From: Cordylochernes scorpioides
Lineage: Eukaryota; Arthropoda; Arachnida; Pseudoscorpiones; Chernetidae
Direction: 5' to 3'
Length of the DNA: 64,000 bases
NCBI GenBank assembly: GCA_030710605.1
Contig: CP092863.1
Coordinates: forward strand, 145,167,372 to 145,231,371
Under the pieces are notes generated by a model. The model worked only from the letters and a program-made list of their open reading frames with translations, did no database searches and was not told where the DNA came from. Positions 10,529-20,012 of the stretch are shown in pieces; the first letter of the stretch is position 1, and each line of letters opens with the position of its first letter. Both the position numbers and the translations under genes were made by a program.

Positions 10529-11487
10529 TTAAAAATAACATTTTGTTAGTGGTTCGCATGTAGATATTTTTTCAGCTAAATAATATTTTTCCACTTTATA
10601 TTTTAAAAATCCATTTCTTTTGGCCAGGTGGAGAGGGCCTTCTTTTTTGAGTCTTATATTGGGTTCCCAAATAAGTATGTAATTGAAAGTTCTGTGTTTA
10701 TTTTCATAACTCTTGATTTTGTTTATATATTTTGGCATATTGTAGCTTATTCTATCCTTTAAGGGCATAATGTCTGCCTCGCAAAGTACAATATTATTAG
10801 GGCAGGTATTTCGAAGACCTGTAATAATTCTAGGTGCATTTAGTTGTATCCTTTCCAGTGTTTTTGGATTTGTTTCAGATGCTGTACCATAGATTTGATA
10901 TCCATATTCCAAGATAGGTCTCATTAGAGATGTGTAAGTTAATTTTAGTGTTGTTGCTTCAGCTCTCCACTCTTCCTGAAATATATTTCAAGATTTTTAG
11001 TCGGTCTCTTCCTTTTCTAACAACTCCTTCAATATGTTTACTGGAGTTAATTTCTGGATCCAGGGTGTAGCCGAGATATTTAGGATGTTTATTATATTGC
11101 AATTGTTGTTCTTTCAGAATAATATTTGGTCTTATTTTGTATAGTTTCTTATCGGTAGTAAAAAGACAGGTTTCAGATTTTTGGGGGTTAAATTCTAATT
11201 TATGTTTATTAGCAAATTTTTCTAGGTGGAGAATAGTCTTGTTCAAATCTCTTTCAGCTTTTTTCCAGTTAGTGTTGCTGCTCCATAGAATAATGTCATC
11301 AGCGAAAAGTCCAATATTGGTTTTATGTGAAAATTTGTCTTCTATGCCTGCAATAAAAAGGGTGAAGAGAGTTGGGCTAAGGACTGATCCTTGTGGTAAT
11401 CCTTGGTACAATTTGAAGGTTTTAGATAGAGTGCCATTATATTTGACCCTGATGTATATGTGGTATCGTCGGTGCGAAATCTTTTGA
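10529..11487 (-). pseudogene. LINE C reverse transcriptase, second half and thumb
   Basis: The segment from 11487 to 10959 carries YQGLPQGSVLSPTLF, the catalytic FADD box at 11306-11295, and HPKYLGYTLDP. After a frame break near 10958 the thumb continues with MRPILEYGYQIYGTASE and ends in a stop at about 10529. FADD is the Jockey-type form of the YxDD box. Upstream it is separated from its first half by the insertion at 11488-12117. Confidence 0.85.
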
Positions 11488-12117
11488 AGTTGGTTGATAA
11501 TTGATTGAATTGGTGTTGGCGCAGTCGTTTGAGTGGTAAGTTCTGCATACAGGGGAAAATAACGAAAAACACAGGGTTGATTGAGTTGAAAAAGGCTAGT
11601 AATCTAGGGAGAAAAAGGGGTTGTGGAGTTGGCTATCGACTATCTATTCCATGATTGAGAATTGACTTATCTGAGGATTGAGGAGATGGGATTTTTGCTC
11701 CAAGCTGATTTCTATGGCGCCACGGTCCTAACTCGGTGCTGTCCAAGGTCCTGACTCGGTGCTGTCCAGCGGCTAACTATCTAATCTTCGTTCCCGATTT
11801 AAGAAGAAAACTACTTAGGGTTCTGATTGGCTGGATTACCAGGGGTGCTGGATTTCCATTGGTTCCTAGCAAAATCTACTATTCTCTCATTGGGTCTCTG
11901 CTATCCTTTGTTCTGGACTTGTGCTGACCTGTCCCAGGAAATGCTAGGTTCTTGAACTCAGTTTTATGAGTTCCGGGATAATAAAACCTGCTAATGATTG
12001 CTCCCTCTTTGGGGGCCTTTCTCTCCCAGATTTCTTAAGCCTTGTCTTTATTCAAATCTTTTAAAACATACATTGCATACATATTTGGGCGGGTTTGCAT
12101 CCAGTTATGTACAAATT
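11488..12117. other. About 630-bp insertion in LINE C
   Basis: This separates LTQAFDKVWKNKLITKLYKH (ending near 12118) from the RT continuation at 11487. It contains a direct repeat (CTGACTCGGTGCTGTCCA and a near copy at about 11725-11768), ATAATAAA at about 11979, and TTGGCGCAGTC near 11515, which resembles a retroelement primer-binding site. No protein motif is visible. It may be a solo LTR or another non-autonomous element. Confidence 0.5.
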
Positions 12118-13012
12118 ATGACATATATATTTTTAAGGGAATCATTTATCCAAGTGATAGCTTTTCCATCAATTTTGAAATGTTTGTATAATTTTGTAAT
12201 TAACTTGTTTTTCCATACCTTATCAAAAGCTTGTGTAAGGTCTAAAAAGCAGCTATGGTGTGGTTAGTTGGCTTTTTGTTTTGTGCATCTTTTACCTTTT
12301 GTGTGAAAAATAAGAGTTGGACTATTGTCCCATGTCCTTTCCTAAATCCATATTGTTCTTCTGGTAAGAGATTTCTTGTGTCGGGGTGGTAGGTGAGTCG
12401 TCTGAATATAATTTTTTCCATTAATTTGCAGCAAATATTTGTGAGGGACATAGGTCGGTAGTTTTTTGGGTCATCAGCAGATTTGTCAAGTTTTTTAATG
12501 GGAATTATTGTTGAATTTTTACAGTCTTGAGGCAATTTTCCAGTTTTCCAGGAGTTATTGAAAATATTAAGAAGTCTTTCTTTGCCAATTATGCCCAAGT
12601 TTGATATCATTCGGCCATGGATTCCATCTGGCCCAGGAGTCTTGTTTAGGTCAGTGTTTTCTAATGCATAAGCTAGCTCTTTCATATTGATTTTTTTCAT
12701 GGAAAATATTATGAGTGCTGGTGACATTTTTACAGTCATGAATAATCTTTCGGGCCTTTTTTCAAACTTGATTTTACTACTTATTTGATATGAATTACCT
12801 AAAAGATTGGCAGCAATTTTGTCATTAGTTGCTGGTGTACCATCTGTATTCTCAATCATATTTGTGTTTTCAGTTTGTGGCTGGACTCTACCAATTTGTT
12901 TTGCCAAATTCCAAAGTTTTGTATTTGGGTTTCTTGGGTTCAGGTTTTCACAAGTTTGTTTCCATTTTTCCCTTTTCACATTTACGTATAATCTTTTTAT
13001 TTTTGCAATCAC
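12118..13012 (-). pseudogene. LINE C linker and reverse transcriptase, first half
   Basis: The frame from 13012 to 12242 carries NKTPGPDGIHGRMISNLG, KNYRPMSLTNICCKLMEKII and EEQYGFRKGHGT, then continues after one frame break into FLDLTQAFDKVWKNKL (first catalytic Asp). These are Jockey-type RT finger and palm motifs. The N-terminal linker lies at 12800-13012. Confidence 0.85.
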
Positions 13013-13229
13013 AATGTTCAGTTCAGTTCTACAATTTGTTTGGTTTTGGGTGCACTTTTTTGTAGTTCATTTCTTTTAGTTATAAGTGTTTGAATATTTT
13101 TTGCCTGGTGTGTATAATTTGGAATCCATTTCTTAATATAACCTCTTGGTATTGAAACTTTGGCTGCTTTAATAATGGTGTTTTCGAAAGATATCATATT
13201 AGCCTTTTTGAAGTTCCATAATTTTTCTT

Positions 13230-13722
13230 AATTGAGCTAGTTTTGGTATTGGTGCTTATTTCTATCAAATTAGGCAAATGATCACTTTCAAAACCTTTTA
13301 ATATTTGCTATTTGCATTTGTGGAAAATGTCAGGATAGTAAAAACTTATATCAAGGGCTTGTGCAGTATTATAGCTGTAGGAATGATGGGTAGGATTCCC
13401 ATCATTTAAGCACATGAAGGCATTGTCGTCAAATATGTTTGATAGTATTTTGCCTCTTGGGTTTGGCGTAGAACATCCCCATAGTTGATGTTTGGCATTA
13501 AGGTCACCTAAAATAATAGTGTTGTCTGTAAGAAATTGAGCCATTGTTTCATCGTCAATAAATGTATTGTTTGGAGGGTGATACATATTGTATATGTTGA
13601 TGGCTTTGTTTTGATTGAGGTAGACTTTGATACCTTGGGTTTCGAGGTCTAATGTGTTTGGAATATTAACGGCTATGTCCTCATAGTACAAATTATTGAT
13701 TAAAAATGCTAGGCCACGCCCT
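13230..13722 (-). pseudogene. LINE C endonuclease fragment
   Basis: The minus strand from 13722 encodes GRGLAFLINN, GDLNAKHQLWG, TQALDISFYYPD and, after an in-frame TAG at 13308-13310, SDHLPN. These match the C-terminal two-thirds of LINE endonucleases. The N-terminal part is cut off where LINE D begins. Confidence 0.8.
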
Positions 13723-14535
13723 TTAACAGCATATACAGATGGATCTTCAGACCTTACCCTGATTAATGGAGGGGCCGGAATTAACATAATACTGCAAGAT
13801 GGAACAAACATCAAAATCAAAGAAGGAGCAGGACAGATTTCGTCAAACTTCACTTGTGAACTGACAGCTATCTGGAAAGCCCTTGATGTATGCCTTAACC
13901 AGCCATCCCTGCATCAAGCAGAAGGAATTTTAATATACAGCGACTCCATATCCGCTCTAGAAGCAATTCAGAAGGGCAATACTAAAATCACACAGAAAAT
14001 ACACTCGTTACTTACCCAACTGGAACCATTGGAGAATAACTGCATTCTACATTGGATCCCTGCCCATGCTGGGATCGGGGGTAATGAAATGGCATTTGAA
14101 TTGGCAAAGGAAGCCAGAAAGTTGAGCCAAAGGAAAGAACAAATGTCATTATTTGACGCTGATTCTTTGTCAGAATACAAGATAATTAAACAAAAAAATA
14201 AGAAAAGATCAAAATGCGAAATAAACTCTGAGAGAAAAATGACACAAACTATAACAAGACTTAGAACAAAACACTATAAAGGGATGACAATACATCCAGA
14301 TGGCACAAGAACCTATAGGGCATGCAACAATTGTCCTGGTGTGGAACTTACACCTACCCACATATTCTCATGTCCAGCAATGGCCGTAGCCTTGCAGAAA
14401 TTTGACATAGACCCAGAGCAGCAGCTTTACACACCCAAGATAGTGGACATTGCTGCTGATGTGATGGAGATGCATGGTACATCTGAGGCTCTTTATTGGA
14501 CACGACAACAACAACGGCATTCCAGAGTAAAATAA
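13723..14535 (+). pseudogene. LINE D RNase H and C-terminal region
   Basis: One open frame, with useful sequence from about 13725, carries AYTDGSSDL (first Asp), FTCELTAIWKALD (Glu), ILIYSDSISALEAI (second Asp), WIPAHAGIGGNEMAFELAKE, and a cysteine/histidine tail NNCPGVELTPTHIFSCPAMA. In GNEMAFELAKE the residue aligned with the last catalytic Asp is Phe. A degraded relative at 40.8-41.5 kb keeps Asp there. The frame runs into a CAA-repeat tail (near 14505), typical of LINE 3' ends with triplet tails. No RT of this family is present. Confidence 0.8.
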
Positions 14536-14668
14536 ATTATCAGAGATAGATACATATTTTTCAAATGAATTAAAATAAATATAATCGATACTGAGTGAGA
14601 GTTGAATTAAAAATATTAGAAATTTATTATCTTCAGAAACAAACCGTATCTAAAATATCAATTTTCTT

Positions 14669-15067
14669 TTTTGCTACATGTTTTAATTTGCATTTACCTA
14701 TTTTACATATCTCTGATTGTATTTGAAAATCGTTATCCAATTCTTCATACTTTTGGCGAAGTGGTGTTTTATTAATTTGTTATTTGATATTATTAGGGTT
14801 CTTTCCTGGTATTCAAAAAGGAAAAATACGTGTCGATCAGTTATATTTTTCAATTTATCAAACAATTTGGCCGCTGAATCTCTGATTCTGGTAGAGCGCC
14901 ATCTGGCGAATAAAATTGTAACTAAAATCAATTTCGAATTTTACATTATTTGCCATAAAAAATCCCATTGCATCCTGAACACAATGGTGTTTACCGCATT
15001 GCTCTAGCGCGAATATTCGCGGAGTTATTAATTTTTAAAGTTGTGCGGGACTTTTGGATCACCCTGT
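14669..15067 (+). mobile_element. Inverted copy of the mariner-like 3' end
   Basis: This is the reverse complement of 2701-3098 with few changes, ending CACCCTG followed by TATA. It carries no transposase. It is a separate truncated copy of the same element type. Confidence 0.75.
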
Positions 15068-15476
15068 ATATTAGAACAATAATTCAACATCGAAAGTAAA
15101 GATTTCATGAATTTAATGAGCATCCAAGTGAAATTTTTCCCTTTTTCTCCCTAAGAAGCTCAATTAAGATATTCTTTGTGTAAAGGACGATTTAAAATAA
15201 CGATGAAGTCTCCTCCAAATTAGGAAATTAGAAGTTTGTTAAAAAAACTGGAAGATAACTTTGTTGGACCTAATCCAGACATTCTTTTAAAGATTCATTA
15301 AAACACGATTAACCATTTTTTTACTTCGTTGCCAACACAACCACTGCTACAGGCATTAATGATATTCATTATAGAGCTTTACAAACAGTTCTAATCTATA
15401 TTCTATGTTTCATTTTTATAGAATTATGTTGTAAATAATGGTGTTTTAGATATTTGTACATTAATAGCGTTGTAAC
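15068..15476. other. No feature recognised
   Basis: AT-rich DNA without a coding frame or repeat boundary. Confidence 0.4.
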
Positions 15477-15479
15477 TAC

Positions 15480-15605
15480 ACTCATGAAGACAAGACTTAA
15501 GGAAGTTGTACCTTTCAGCATGTATATCGGGATTTATTAAATAACTCTGAAAGATATTATAATGACTTTTATTGAAGATATACGAAAACCAAGTGTGAAC
15601 AAAAT
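15480..15605 (+). repeat. Single degenerate family M unit
   Basis: One unit beginning ACACTCATGAAGACAAGACT and ending CCAAGTGTGAACAAAATAAC. It continues into a piece of the family's unique tail (CTCTGTCTCCTTCAAATTAT). Confidence 0.7.
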
Positions 15606-15644
15606 AACCTCTGTCTCCTTCAAATTATAACAGATAAGGCGATA

Positions 15645-15745
15645 TCAGTAGTACCTACACTCATATAGGAGCTCCATCTATGCTTCCTTCCTGTAGTGAA
15701 TCAGTATAAGACCGGTGGTCTTAATAAAGTTATATGTGTGTGTAT
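15645..15745 (-). repeat. Single copy of the 135-bp repeat seen at 39.9 kb
   Basis: The stretch with GAGCTCCATCTATGCTTCCT and GTATAAGACCGGTGGTCTTA is the reverse complement of part of the tandem unit at 39914-40320. Confidence 0.7.
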
Positions 15746-15754
15746 GTAGTGACT

Positions 15755-16451
15755 ACACTCATCGAAAACACTTAAGGAAGTTGTACCTTTCAGCATGTAT
15801 ATTGATATTGTGACAATAACTCTGAAAGATATTACAGTGACCTTTATTGAAGACACACGAGATAACCAATATACACTCATGGACAAAACTTAAGGAAGTT
15901 GTACCTTTCAGCATGTATATCGGGATTCAGACAATAACTCTGAAATATATTACAGTGACCTTTATTGAAGACACACGAGATAACCAAGTGTGTATACACT
16001 CATGGACAAAACTTAAGGAAGTTGTACCTTTCAGCATGTATTTCGGGATTTATTCAATAACTCTGAAAGATATTACAGTGACCTTTATTGAAGACACACG
16101 AGATAACAAAGTGTGTATACACTCATGGACAAAACTTAAGGAAGTTGTACCTTTCAACATGTATATTGGGATACAGACAATAACTCTGAAAGATATTACA
16201 GTGACCTTTATTGAAGACATACGAGATAACCAAGTGTGTATACACTCATAGACAAAACTTAAGGAAGTTGTACCATTTACCATGTATATCGGGATTTAGA
16301 CAATAACTCTGAAAGATATTACAGTGGCCTTTATTGAAGAAACAAACGAGATAACCAAATGTGAACAAAATTGTCTCTACCTCTTTTAGAAAAAATAGAC
16401 GACCGTCGACATCAAATACTTTTCACTTCCTTAAATTTTATCCATGAGTGT
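15755..16451 (+). repeat. Family M array, five units, with inverted ends
   Basis: Unit starts are at 15755, 15873, 15996, 16119 and 16242 (spacings 118, 123, 123, 123). The last unit runs into a unique tail (GTGAACAAAATTGTCTCTAC, AATAGACGACCGTCGACATC) and closes with TTTTATCCATGAGTGT. That closing sequence is the inverted complement of the starting ACACTCATGGAC. The array is therefore a MITE whose internal part has been tandemly multiplied. Confidence 0.9.
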
Positions 16452-16489
16452 ATTCAACATTAAGTTGCGGAAAGATAGTATTCATGTAC

Positions 16490-16810
16490 CTAAAGAGGCA
16501 CCTCTCCCTTTAAAAATGCATTAAAACGTATTTTGGTTCATTAACTCAGTATATAACGTTATGGTGATCATAAGGAATATGCCACATCACACAGACAACA
16601 TCAGTTTCAGAAAATCCAGATAAAACAAGCATTCCTTTTATTAATGATAGCCATAGTTCAAAACTATTGTATACAGTTGGTATTTGTCTGGATTTTTAAA
16701 AATTGGTATTGTATCTTATTCTTCATCATCATAACATTCTATACTGAAGCGATGAATCAAAATGTATAGATTTTTATGTATTTTAAAGGGAGAGGTGTCA
16801 TTTTATAAAG
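16490..16810. mobile_element. Small inverted-repeat element (family P)
   Basis: The left end (GAGGCACCTCTCCCTTTAAA) and the right end (TTTTAAAGGGAGAGGTGTCA) are inverted copies of each other, about 320 bp apart. Similar ends appear near 37.96 and 57.24 kb. No coding sequence. Confidence 0.6.
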
Positions 16811-17039
16811 TTGTCCTAAAAGTTCTTGTTTTTCTTAAAACGTTATTTTTCTTATTATTTCGCGAATAATATAATTACGACGAATACATAATACTACAAT
16901 TACTTTATACATAATACAATTTTTTTTTTGAATTTTGATAACAGATGGCGCGCAAGTGCATCGTAATATAAATGTTCTAATAAAAGACACAAATTGATAT
17001 TTGCGGAAGAGCGATTGCTCGAAGCATATTATATATCTA

Positions 17040-17300
17040 TAATTGTATGTAATTCTGCTGTCCTCAAAGTTTATGTCCATATAGTTCTAAAATACCCATT
17101 CCAAGAGTCTAGCAACAGTATCACTATAAAAGGAAGTTCCAAAAATGCAATATAGCAGTGTTATGGTGGAATAAACTGGCGAAACCGCTGAGAGGGTTCA
17201 CCACTGATGAGCCAGGCCCTCCCTTCAATTTTTCCATTGCAGTAAGGGCAGTAGTAATTGTTTAATTTTAAAAAGAATCTTACGCCTTTAAAATAGTTTC
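17040..17300 (+). repeat. Family N MITE copy, left end decayed
   Basis: Matches 1400-1661 (TCTGCTGTCCTCAAAGTTTA, AACTGGCGAAACCGCTGAGA, TTTTTCCATTGCAGTAAGGG). Two of the few differences between the tandem blocks (17139, 17152) lie here. Confidence 0.7.
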
Positions 17301-17805
17301 GAATTTTGATAATACAAATAAATTATACATAACAGCTAATAATATTGGTATTCCAATTTTTGCAAGTGTTTACAAACTTTTGAGATAACATTGTAGTATA
17401 ACAATGAATAGGTTACAGAGCTAATGGTTTGAAAACAATATTGGAAACTCTCCAAAGTGATACAGAGCAGACCTCACAGTCTGGCTAGGGCTCTTATAAT
17501 GTGGTATCTTAGGTTAGATGGAGCTGAGCGGAGAATAAAGTGTTGCAGGATGTTATTGGCCATTTAATGGGCAATTAGACCTCAGCTCATGTCAGCTGGA
17601 AGTCAGAGGGCTGTTTGTCTCGAGTGATTTCTTCCCAATGATATCGTTTCAGAAATCTCCCCAATAACAGGATTAACTCAATGACTTCCATATAGTATCT
17701 CGATATGTTTTCCGATATTCTTTCTAATAATAGTACTTATCATAAGTACACCATGATAATAATTGTCGGTTGAAAGCAATTAATTCTGGTATAGGTACAC
17801 CATAT
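17301..17805. other. No feature recognised
   Basis: Mixed-composition DNA without a coding frame, RNA fold or known repeat boundary. Confidence 0.4.
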
Positions 17806-18306
17806 ACGCTTATTTACAAAACTAAAGAGAGTTCCATATTTTGATGTTGCAGGTCGTCTATTTTTTGAAGGAGATGGAGGCAGTTTTGTTAACACTTGGT
17901 TATCTCGGGGGGCGTAAATAAAGGTCACTGTAATATCTTTCAGAGGTATTGTCTGAATCCCGATATACATGGTAAAAAGTACAACTTCCTTAATTTTTGT
18001 TCATGAGTGTATACACACTTGGTTATCTCGTGTGTCTTCAATAGAGGTCACTGTAATATCTTTCAGAATTATTATCTGAATCCCGATATACATGTTTAAA
18101 GGTACAATTTCCTTAAGTTTTGTCCATGAGTGTATACACACTTGGTTATCTCGTATGTCTTCAATAAAGGTCACTGTAATATCTTTCACAGTTATTATCT
18201 GAATATACATGCTAAAAGGTACAACTTCCTTAGGTTTTGTCCATGAGTGTATGTTGGTTATCTCGTGTGTCTTCAATAAAGGTCACTGTAATATTTTTTA
18301 GAATGA
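17806..18306 (-). repeat. Family M array, reverse orientation, about 3.5 units
   Basis: It starts with the unique tail (AGGTCGTCTATTTTTTGAAG) and then runs through units whose inverted starts (GTCCATGAGTGTATACACAC) are spaced by about 123 and 118 bp. The final unit stops part-way at about 18306. Confidence 0.85.
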
Positions 18307-18572
18307 GTCACAACACCATATTTGGCAAATTAAAAAAGTCAACAAACTGTATACCATGGTTTCAGGCTTTGGCTCTCATCAGTACAGGGACAGCTTCGAT
18401 TTGATAACATCCTACGAGAGAAGTTATAAAATCGGTTGAATTTCCCAAACAGATGTTTAAGCTGGTTTAAGTGGTAAGGTCCGTTTTCAGGCTAGAATAC
18501 AACATGTAATTGCGAGAGGATGATATTCATGTATTCATTCTATATCAACAGTAGTAAAGCTTCTATTATAAT

Positions 18573-18846
18573 TGTGGCGACCACACTTTGTTTCAGCGAG
18601 CGCGAACTGGGATAAAGCTCCACTACACACACGGGCTGTGTGACGGCCTCAGCAACCGCGAGCGTCAACCTGACTACGCATGCGCGAACATCCAGACACT
18701 GGCCACGCGCGCGGTAAACAAGAAGGCTTGATCCCAACGGCCGTTACTTCTTTTCTCTTTATATATTTCTGGCTTCAAATAAATGAATTTAAATTAAAAT
18801 TTATCAGCGGCCTTTTCATACCAACGCATCACGCAACCATCCCACA
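18573..18846. other. Possible solo LTR or CpG-rich promoter
   Basis: It begins TGTGGCGACCACAC and could end at CCCACA (18846), fitting TG...CA termini. It contains a GC- and CpG-rich first half with ACGCATGCGCGA (NRF-1-like), a TATA-like TTTATATATT at about 18757, and AAATAAATGAA as a possible polyadenylation signal. I could not find a clean target-site duplication, so a fortuitous CpG-rich patch remains possible. Confidence 0.3.
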
Positions 18847-19009
18847 TAGTAATGCACTGTTTCTTCATTCTGGTGTACAAATAAAGGAAGAGGTGCCACT
18901 TATGATACATGAATATCATGCTTTTCAACTTTGTTATAATTAAATGCATGTTTCAAATTGCGATTATTAATAGAATGCATCGGTGCGCCATCTGTTATAA
19001 TAAAAATGA

Positions 19010-19236
19010 ACTATTTTTGACACGTTCAATTCTATTTGAATAAAAACAATTATTGACAAGAATCTAGCTTCAGCATCAGTATAAAAGGAAAATATCAAAA
19101 TGCATTATTACAGCAGTATGGAAGATTAAACTGGCGAAACCGCTGAGAGGGTTCACCACTCATGAGACAAGCTCTCCCATTCTTTTTTGATTGCAATAAG
19201 GGCAGTAGAAATTGATTTATTTACAAGATGAATCAT
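19010..19236 (+). repeat. Family N MITE copy
   Basis: Carries the family centre (ACTGGCGAAACCGCTGAGAG, TTCACCACTCATGAGAC) and the TAAGGGCAGTAGAAATTG end. The left end is diverged. Confidence 0.65.
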
Positions 19237-19319
19237 ACATGTTGAGTATAGTTTATATTTATTATAAAATACGATTAATATAGCTATGTACTGTCTATCT
19301 TAATGTCAGGATAATTTTC

Positions 19320-19510
19320 TTTAACACTCATCTCATCTTCCACTCAGCTTTCTCATCATCTCTTTATCATTATTTTATTCTCTCATTATGGCATGCTCAT
19401 CATTATCTCTCCCTGCTTGTGTCATTAACGTCTCCCCCCGTCTTACCATTTTTCAACATTTCCCCCTCAGCTCTTCACACTTCTCCTTTCTCCATCTTGT
19501 GTAATTGGTC
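19320..19510 (+). other. Pyrimidine-rich tract
   Basis: About 190 bp made almost only of C and T on the plus strand with interspersed A, lying just upstream of LINE E. It opens a spurious frame that fuses to the LINE E frame. No function can be assigned. Confidence 0.5.
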
Positions 19511-19626
19511 TCTCTATCTCTGTTTACACACTTTGTTTATTGATTACATAATGACCTTTTTACATATTGGGTCGTTCACAAATGATTTTATATTGATATG
19601 GATGTCTTTATATATATATATATCCT

Positions 19627-20012
19627 GTGCTACAGGTGCGCCCATCGGGTTTATAAAACAATTGAGCAATTTACTCAATAATAACGGATCCTCGTGGCTT
19701 ACTTATTGTAATGATCCTGATTCACTAAGGAATGCTATCCCAGGAATATTAAGAACTGCGATAGAGCAAACAATACAAAATGACTTAACAAGAATAACCC
19801 AATCAAAGTTATATTCCCACTATAGAGATATATATACAACGTTTACCACCGAAGAATATTTCTTAATATTTTCCTGTCACCAGATTAATCGCACAATTTA
19901 GAACCCTTTCAATTTTTTTCAGAGAACACCATCTGATTTTATTGAGGCGTAAAGACCTGAAATGCACTTTCTGTGGATCAGGAATAACAACGGAGATGTT
20001 GCACTACTTATT
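19627..20012 (+). pseudogene. LINE E C-terminal region, cut at the duplication junction
   Basis: The frame GAPIGFIKQLSNLLNNNGSS through YSHYRDIYTTF is the region between RNase H and the terminal zinc motif of an I/R1-type LINE. After a frameshift near 19895 it reaches KDLKCTFCGS. It stops at 20012, where LINE A endonuclease sequence of the second block begins. The intact continuation is at 35375-35620. Confidence 0.75.

Larger units (their letters stand above)
9617..13722 (-). mobile_element. LINE C (Jockey-like, with RNase H), minus strand, near full coding span but broken
   Basis: Reading leftwards from 13722: endonuclease (GDLNAKHQLWG, ALDISF, then SDHLPN near 13290), a linker, reverse transcriptase (NKTPGPDGIHG, KNYRPMSLTNICCK, LTQAFDKVW), a 630-bp interruption, the rest of RT (YQGLPQGSVLSP, FADD), thumb (MRPILEYGYQIYG) and RNase H. 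It abuts LINE D head to head at 13722/13723. It has at least four frame breaks, so it is inactive. Confidence 0.85.
4648..20012. repeat. 15,365-bp tandem duplication, copy 1
   Basis: This block is repeated immediately downstream at 20013-35374 in the same orientation. Position x here corresponds to x+15365 up to about 4770, x+15361 until the poly-T at 16920, and x+15362 thereafter. I found five substitutions in the first 81 bp (4675, 4691, 4708, 4714, 4728), a 4-bp indel near 4770, one extra T near 16930, and substitutions at 17139 and 17152; every other part compared is identical. The left flank is the mariner transposase; the right end lies inside LINE E. Confidence 0.95.

Noticed and set aside
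15847..16251. 134-codon open frame with a 41-residue repeating peptide
   Set aside because: It follows the 123-bp tandem unit. The opposite strand is equally open, other arrays of the same family are broken by 117/118-bp units, and no start context or domain is present.
18540..18737. 65-codon minus-strand frame in the CpG-rich patch
   Set aside because: No domain is recognisable; the openness reflects GC-rich composition in a possible LTR.
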